A DNA stretch of 64,000 nt. Source: Pogostemon cablin. Taxonomy: Eukaryota > Streptophyta > Magnoliopsida > Lamiales > Lamiaceae. Position 1 is the stretch's first letter. The number at the start of each line of letters is the position of its first letter. Under the pieces are notes generated by a model. That model worked only from the letters and a program-made list of their open reading frames with translations, was not told the DNA's origin and searched no databases. The translations under genes and the position numbers were made by a program. The stretch is taken from contig CM043009.1 in NCBI GenBank assembly GCA_023678885.1, positions 18,531,117-18,595,116 of the forward strand, given 5' to 3'. Below are positions 58,481 to 64,000 of this stretch, one piece after another.

Positions 58481-58662
58481 CGAACCCTCTTCGAACCTCT
58501 ACACCCTTGCACAAATTCTTCAATTACACTTGATTTCACACCGATTACACAACATTACACCTTGAATTATCGATTCGGTCGCGGATTTGGGCGGATTTCG
58601 TCGCGAGTTAGGGCTGAAATCGCGATTTTTGGTTGTTGTGTGTTCTCGGTGGGTTGTTCACC

Positions 58663-60700
58663 ATGGGCAAGTCACAAGGTACGTTTTTCCAACTCAATTA
58701 CTCTAGGATTGAAGGTTTAGGTAAGAAATTCGATGTGAATGAGAGAATTGATGTTGAGTATGGTTGAATTTCAAGGTGAATGTTGATATTTTGATTGGTT
58801 TCATATGAATTCTTGTTTCTTGGTTTTTGGTTGATTGATTATTGATAGAACTTGAATTTTATGTGGATTAATCAAGGGTATAGAACATATCATAGAATGA
58901 GCATGTTGATTTGGTTTGAAATTGATGAAATTAAAGTAGTTCATTGAGGGAAACATGTTGAATTTTTGATTGAATTGCTTAATGCATGCTTGTTGGTTAT
59001 GTTTTGATGATTAAAGAAGGTGTAATTGAAGATGTTTTGAGAATGTTGAATAAGCAAGTGGTGTTGAGATGATAGTTTGTATGAATATGCATTGATGCTT
59101 GAAGTCTTGAGTAGAGTATGTGATGTGCTAGTACAATACTTGCTTTCTTGTCTTGTTGGTTGGATTGAAGTATTTGTTTTCAGGAAAGGGACAAGTATCA
59201 AGTAAAGGAAAAGGAAAGGCAGAGGAGGAGAGATCAAAGAAGAGGCATGACAGGCCTTCAAATTTGGACAAAGTGACAAGAAAACTGAGGCTACAAGATC
59301 GTTTACCTGATAACTTCAAGATTAGGATGCAAGGTTGGGATGAGATTAAAGAGAAGTGGGAAGAAGTTTCAGACAAGATAGCTCGCACTCGATACCAAGA
59401 TGATGAAGCGATGAGGATAATGAGAATAGGGGATGATATATTTTGGATGTTTGATCAAGTAGGGATCCGAAGATTCATGGAGTTGAAGAGGCCTACGTAC
59501 TTCCATGTTACAGCGGAAGTAGTTTGCTCGTTTGAGATGGAGAAGGACCCGCTTGGATACCCCTATCGGTGTACGTTTCAGCTTGGTGGAGTGAGTAGGA
59601 GATGGACGTCTGAGGATTTTAACGAGCTGTTTGAGACGCCTTTGGAGATCCCTCGTTTAGAAAATGCTGCATTTAGTGTAAAGCGGTTTTGGAGGGAGAT
59701 CACTGGGGAGATTTGTGATTACAAGACCAGACAGGCTCGTGCTTCTGCAATAAAGAACCCTGTCTTGAGGTATATGGACCGCGTCCTGAGCAACAAGTTG
59801 TTCGCCCGCTCGGAGGGGAGTGTTGTGTCTAGAGGAGAGCTATATGCCCTATGGTGTATGCTGAATGGAGTGAAGTTCAACGTTGGAGCTTATTTTATTG
59901 TGCAGCTGAATCGATTCAAGACCATTGGTTTTCAAAAGGTGAATATTGGAGGGTTATTGACGATTTTAGCTGAGCATTACAACTTGGATCTCACCGGCAT
60001 TACACCAGTAGAAGGAGAACCCGATTTGATTATGAGCACGTGCGCGAAGGGAGGGTTTGCCCATTTTAGAAATGGAGATTGGTTTTTCACTAAAGGTCTC
60101 AAGCCTTTCGAATTTATGTTCCCTTTCGACGTGAGCAACTTGACAACTATTCGGGAAGCAAGGAATAAGCTAATGAATTCTCTTGGACACACCGCTTTAT
60201 CTGTGGCGGCGAAGTCGGGTGGTGATTGGAGAGCGGTAGCACATATGTGTGCTGAGGGGAGGATGGCTGAGTTACAGCAGATCGTTGATCAAGGAGAGTT
60301 CCGTCCGCCTCAGCCACAACAGTCTGAAGAGGAGGATCAGGTAGATGAGCAGCCGGAGATGGAGATTCCGGAAGGAGAGCAGCATGATGCGCCTCAGCAT
60401 GCTCTGGTACCGCAGCAGCGGCGAACAGTTCCAGGTACTAGGGAGCAGCTTCGCTTGATTCATGAGCAGCTGATCGCGGTGGTAGCTGCGCAGCAAGAGA
60501 CGAACAGGCAACTCGCGCTCGCTAACGCCAACTACGCCACGCTGAACGAAAGGTACTCTGCCTTGGATGAGCGTGTTGGTTGAGTGAGTAATCGAGTGGA
60601 TATGATGGATAAGCACATTACCAGTCTGTGCCGAGCTGTGGAAAATAGAATGGATGAGGATGACGATGATGATGAGGATGATGATGCTCATAGGGAGTAG
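58663..60700 (+). pseudogene. Athila env-like gene with one intron, nearly intact
   Basis: An ATG at 58663 gives five codons and one base, then a GT at 58679; an AG at 59182-59183 and an open frame to 60583 follow in phase (predicted intron 58679-59183). The N-terminus is Lys/Gly/Glu-rich. A long conserved middle (LQDRLPDNFKIRMQGWDEIKE..., FQLGGVSRRWTSEDFNELFE) is of the Athila ORF/env-like family (PF03078 type). The C-terminal 100 residues are Gln/Glu-rich with a coiled coil. TGA 60581-60583 is followed in frame by about 38 more codons, ending in an Asp-rich tail at TAG 60698-60700, so this stop looks premature. I see no signal peptide or membrane segment, so an envelope role is doubtful. 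Confidence 0.75.
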
Positions 60701-61992
60701 TTTCAGGTTTTCTTTTGGCTTCTCCGATTCATCTTATCTCCCATTCTTCTTTTTATTTTTACAGATTGGGGTGTGATTCATGTGTGAGTGGCATGTACTT
60801 AATATAGTTGATCTTGTATCGTTGCTATGTATATGGGTTATTGATTCTGTGCATTCATATGTTTACGTGTTTATTTTCATTTGGAAAGAGCATGAATAAT
60901 TTGTTAAGTATATGGAATTCATGAGGAATTGATTTTGATTATGTGATATGAGGAGTATTAGGAATTGATTACCTATGTGAGGATTTGAGCCTTTATCATG
61001 ATTAATCATGATAGTTTATTCTTGAGAGAATCATTCGTATGAACGTATTCTAGAACTTGGCTTGGAGTCTTGTGTGAAAATTACAATTGATGAAATATTA
61101 GGATATGATCTTAGGCCATTTTTGATTAATTAAGTCACTTAGCCAAATTTTACCTTTCCTAATGATTTTATAAATCTTTGATAGCCTTGTTTGAGCCTTT
61201 TAAAAGCTTTTTCTTTGGCAAGCCAAATATAAGAGCCTTAATTACCTTATTTGAGCTTTGAAAATACCCTATTCATTGGTAGAAAGAATAAGGTGAATAA
61301 GTGTAGAAGAAACAAAGGTAAGATGGAATGAGGTTCAGTAAGAAAAGTGTATGGTTAAATCTTGTTAGGGATAGTGCCTGAAATTGGTATCCCGAATTGC
61401 TTATACATGGGGCTTGAAGTTTTTAAGAAACAGTCGAACGATGTTCGAGAAGGGTAGTGCCTATAACTGGTACCCGAGCAGTTAAAAGAAGAATGATGTT
61501 GATGCAAGGAAGAGAAGGAAAATGGATAATTGCAAGTGCAAGAGAAGAATTGGAGAAGAATATGAAGCCGAATAAGAAATCAAGAACCTCCAAGGTAACT
61601 CTCTACTAGTGTATTAAGTTACTATGACCAAATTTTCCTACCCTTTCCAAAGAGCCAACATTACAACCTAGAAACAAGTCCTTTGTGATCCTAGTATTAA
61701 TCTAATGTGAGTTGATTTTTGAGACCTTTGCCAAGCTTATGGTTACGCGTGAATATGAATTGATATGAGTGTTTATACTAGCCTATAGTGCCTCACGCAC
61801 GAGCGAAAGAGAGTAAAGACTTATCTTGTCAGTGAGATTACTTAGTACTCCGAATTGTGTGTGATTGGATTGATTTTACATGAGTGAAATATTTGATGCA
61901 AGTAATTCTTGTTTGATTCAATGAAGTGGCATGTGTAATATGTGTTGTACTTGATCTTGTTGAATTATACACGACTCCTGTGGTTTAAATTG
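60701..61992 (+). other. Athila 3' untranslated region, no gene
   Basis: About 1.3 kb of AT-rich sequence. 61634-61670 (TTTTCCTACCCTTTCCAAAGAG and on) matches the block at 23072-23110 in the array element, with TTACA following in both. Confidence 0.6.
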
Positions 61993-62029
61993 GTTGCCTC
62001 GGGACGAGCAACATGTAAGTTTGGGGGTT
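61993..62029 (+). other. Stem-loop and polypurine tract before 3' LTR
   Basis: GTTGCCTCG-GGA-CGAGCAAC forms an 8-bp stem with one bulged C (61993-62012), followed by TAAGTTTGGGGGTT (62016-62029) and the LTR. Same layout as in the array element. Confidence 0.85.
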
Positions 62030-62247
62030 TGATGAGTGTGTAAATTCACAAGTTTGGCGCTATGTTTTGTGCTAGTTTTGGAGAGTTTTGATGTGGAAAT
62101 AGGTGGAAAACCTATATATATTGTGAATTAGCATGAATCAGGTGTTAGTGGAGCTATTTGAGTGTTTTCTTAGTAAAAACAGAGTGAAAAAGCCAAGAAT
62201 CGAAGAGACGGAGTCGAAGCCACGCGAACCGCCCAAGAAGTAGGTGG

Positions 62248-62590
62248 GTTCGACCTTGATGGAGGAGGGTTCGACCTCTCCAGCAGGTCGAACCAACGTT
62301 GCTGGACGTACAGAGATTGATTCGATCACGACTCGGCTGGTTCGACCTGGCCATCAGGTCGAACCATGGTCGAACCAATTTGTAAGAAGGAGGATTCGAC
62401 CACGACGTTTGGGTTCGACTTGCCAGTTGGTCGAATCGGGAGCGGGAGTTGTCCAGTGCTGAGGTTCGACCTGGGGTTCGACCAAGGCCTGAGTGGTTCG
62501 ACCTGTCCAGAAGGTCGAACCTGTGCAGAATTCTTCCAGTAGCGAGGTTCGACCTGGGGTTCGACCTGTTTGACGTGGTCGAACCTGTGT
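62248..62590. repeat. GGTTCGACC/GGTCGAACC word cluster in 3' LTR
   Basis: The copy of the 5' LTR cluster, one word shorter because of the 19-bp deletion. Confidence 0.9.
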
Positions 62591-62680
62591 GCGAGAACTT
62601 ACCTTATCCGGATTTTCGAGGCCGAAACGCGTGAGATCACTTAGAAAGCCCATTCCAAGCCCTAGAGACGTGATTACAAG

Positions 62681-62689
62681 TATAAAAGG
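62681..62689 (+). promoter_or_regulatory. 3' LTR TATA box
   Basis: TATAAAAGG, same position as in the 5' LTR; it could drive read-out into the flank. Confidence 0.6.
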
Positions 62690-63677
62690 AGGCTCATACA
62701 GAGAATAAAGAGACCTTTTGATCGTCAATCGTAGGAGAGACAAGAGTAGAGGTGGTGATCCATCCGGAGGGCTGTGACAGAGGTTCGCTGAAGGTTCAAG
62801 TAAGAATGATCAATCTAACCATGATTGTTCCTAGATCAATCATGGGCTAGAACCACCTTGGTAGTTCTAGGGTTATGAAAGTTTCATGATGTAATTCGTG
62901 TTTCGTGTGTAAAACTCCATACAACACTACCTGTGGTTTGTTTTATATAAGATTGCATATTTAATCCATACTCATAGTCGTTTTGTACATCAATGATCGT
63001 TGTGTAGAGTCTGAATACATAACATGGTTATTGATTGAGTGCGTTCACTACTGAGCAGGGTTTATTGTTATAATTCTAAGTGAAGGGATTCCGAAGTATT
63101 ATTAGAACTGTCTTATATGAATATTCATGAATTGAATTAAATTCGGGTTGATGAATAGGATGAAGAGTATAACTTTATAGTACCTAAAAAGGGAGATCAA
63201 ATCGGGTTAGATTCTAGACGTAGAAGATAATTGATTATGATAGTACCTAGAAAGGGAGGTGAAGCATATCTCTTGCTCCGATGTTATTCACACGTGTCAA
63301 GCGCATATTTACTTGTGTCTATAGAGTAAACTTGCATGGTCTAATGATGCATCCACAAACCACAGGGCAGAGTCGGACACCATCACATGAAAATACGAAT
63401 TGCTAGTGAAACTGGATGACCCGAGGAACTACCTATCATTTTTATTGATCACAACTCACTTTTCTCTACTCTTGCTATTTCTTTTGTTATTTCGATTAGA
63501 AGTTATTATCCATTAAACCTTTACAATTACCAAACATAGTCTATAATATACTAGAAGATAACAAAATCGATATTTATCCGTCCCGTGGGTTCGATATTGT
63601 AACTTGGTCATCTTCGCGACTACAATTGATATCCTTATACTTGAGGATTAATTTGTGTGTTGAGAAAACCCCTATCA

Positions 63678-63682
63678 GGCAT
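63678..63682. other. Target site duplication GGCAT, right copy
   Basis: Matches 49971-49975. Confidence 0.95.
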
Positions 63683-63746
63683 GACATCTCACCATGTGTT
63701 GCTGGAAGTAGTTGGATTTCGTGAGGCTGATGACATGGAATGGTAA
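63683..63746 (+). CDS. Unidentified gene, last exon, part 2
   Basis: In phase with 49926-49975 across the target site, the frame reads on through TSHHVLLEVVGFREADDMEW to TAA 63744-63746. Together the two parts make a short terminal exon of an unknown protein. The homology is not recognised; support is the splice site and the uninterrupted frame. Confidence 0.4.
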
Positions 63747-64000
63747 CTTGTGAAAACACACAATATGGGTATATTCCGTTGAATAATATACTTTATTTAT
63801 GTTGTCACCTGTAATGCCCATTCCCAAGTCTCCTCTGATGCTCGAAGCTTGTTAGCCGCCCGATCCCAATACATATCACCCGTCATGTCCAGAAGTCACG
63901 TGAAAGTTCAATATCGAATTTTGTAGAAGAAAATTCTATCCAAACACTCCATCCAAGTTTTATCGGTGTCGAAAGTTTCATTCAAAACTCGAGCTCCTAT
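63747..64000. other. Right flank, possible minus-strand exon
   Basis: On the minus strand about 63880-63800 reads MTGDMYWDRAANKLRASEETWEW and ends at a GTGACA that could be a donor. Upstream of it stops occur. I cannot assign it and it may be chance. Confidence 0.2.

Larger units (their letters stand above)
49976..63677 (+). mobile_element. Full-length Athila-like Ty3/gypsy LTR retrotransposon, 13.7 kb
   Basis: Both LTRs begin TGATGAGTG and end CCTATCA, and are flanked by GGCAT. Inside, in order: tRNA-Asp-type primer binding site, gag, protease, reverse transcriptase, RNase H, integrase, a long spacer, an env-like gene typical of the Athila lineage, and a polypurine tract. The LTRs differ at about 26 bases plus one 19-bp and one 1-bp indel (about 1.6 percent), so it is a fairly recent insertion. 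Gag-pol contains several stops and frame changes, so it cannot move on its own. Confidence 0.95.
62030..63677 (+). repeat. 3' LTR
   Basis: 1648 bp, TGATGAGTG...CCCCTATCA. It differs from the 5' LTR by about 26 substitutions, a 19-bp deletion between short GACxTGT repeats near 62570, and one extra C at the end. Confidence 0.95.

Overview
This is plant nuclear DNA, most likely from a eudicot, made almost entirely of nested transposable elements. The basis is the LTR retrotransposons with tRNA-Asp-type primer binding sites, a CACTA DNA transposon, GT-AG introns, TATA boxes and the AT-rich spacer. I see no bacterial or organellar gene and cannot name the species.

Layout. 1-5150: an old, decayed Athila-like Ty3/gypsy element on the minus strand, cut by the window edge. 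Its LTR ends inside an exon of a gene that runs rightward. 5151-7879, 17280-18388 and 45377-45497: pieces of that gene, a decayed DUF1985 plus Ulp1 (C48 cysteine protease) gene of the kind often carried by plant transposons. 7880-17279: a 9.4-kb CACTA element with a GTC target duplication, a broken TNP2-type transposase and a second broken gene that ends in its own Ulp1-like domain. 18389-45376: a 27-kb head-to-tail array of one non-autonomous LTR element, with six LTRs (the last truncated) alternating with five internal regions at a 5102-bp period and almost no divergence. Each unit carries the same intact 384-codon frame, which joins a Gag-like coiled-coil part to an integrase-tail-like end. 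45720-49705: a degenerate satellite with about 171-bp monomers and a 516-bp trimeric period, interrupted by a PIF/Harbinger-like fragment. 49976-63677: a full-length Athila-like element with 5-bp target duplications (GGCAT), LTRs about 1.6 percent diverged, decayed gag-pol and a nearly intact, intron-containing env-like gene. It sits inside a small exon of an unidentified gene (49926-49975 and 63683-63746).

How the parts relate. The complete Athila copy has the coding order of an autonomous element, but frameshifts, stops and a changed protease motif indicate it is now dead. The array element lacks protease, reverse transcriptase, RNase H and integrase core, so it must have been mobilised in trans. 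It shares with the Athila copies the primer binding site, the stem-loop and polypurine tract before the 3' LTR, an internal polypurine tract, a motif after the main frame, a 3' UTR block and a triplicated U5 motif, so an Athila-lineage helper is likely. The array probably grew afterwards by unequal exchange between LTRs or units.

The most unusual signals are the near-identical retrotransposon array, its chimeric frame, and clusters of short self-complementary words. These words are GGTTCGACC/GGTCGAACC in the Athila copies and CACGAC/GTCGTG in the array. They sit just upstream of the LTR TATA boxes; the Athila words also recur inside gag and before the env-like gene.
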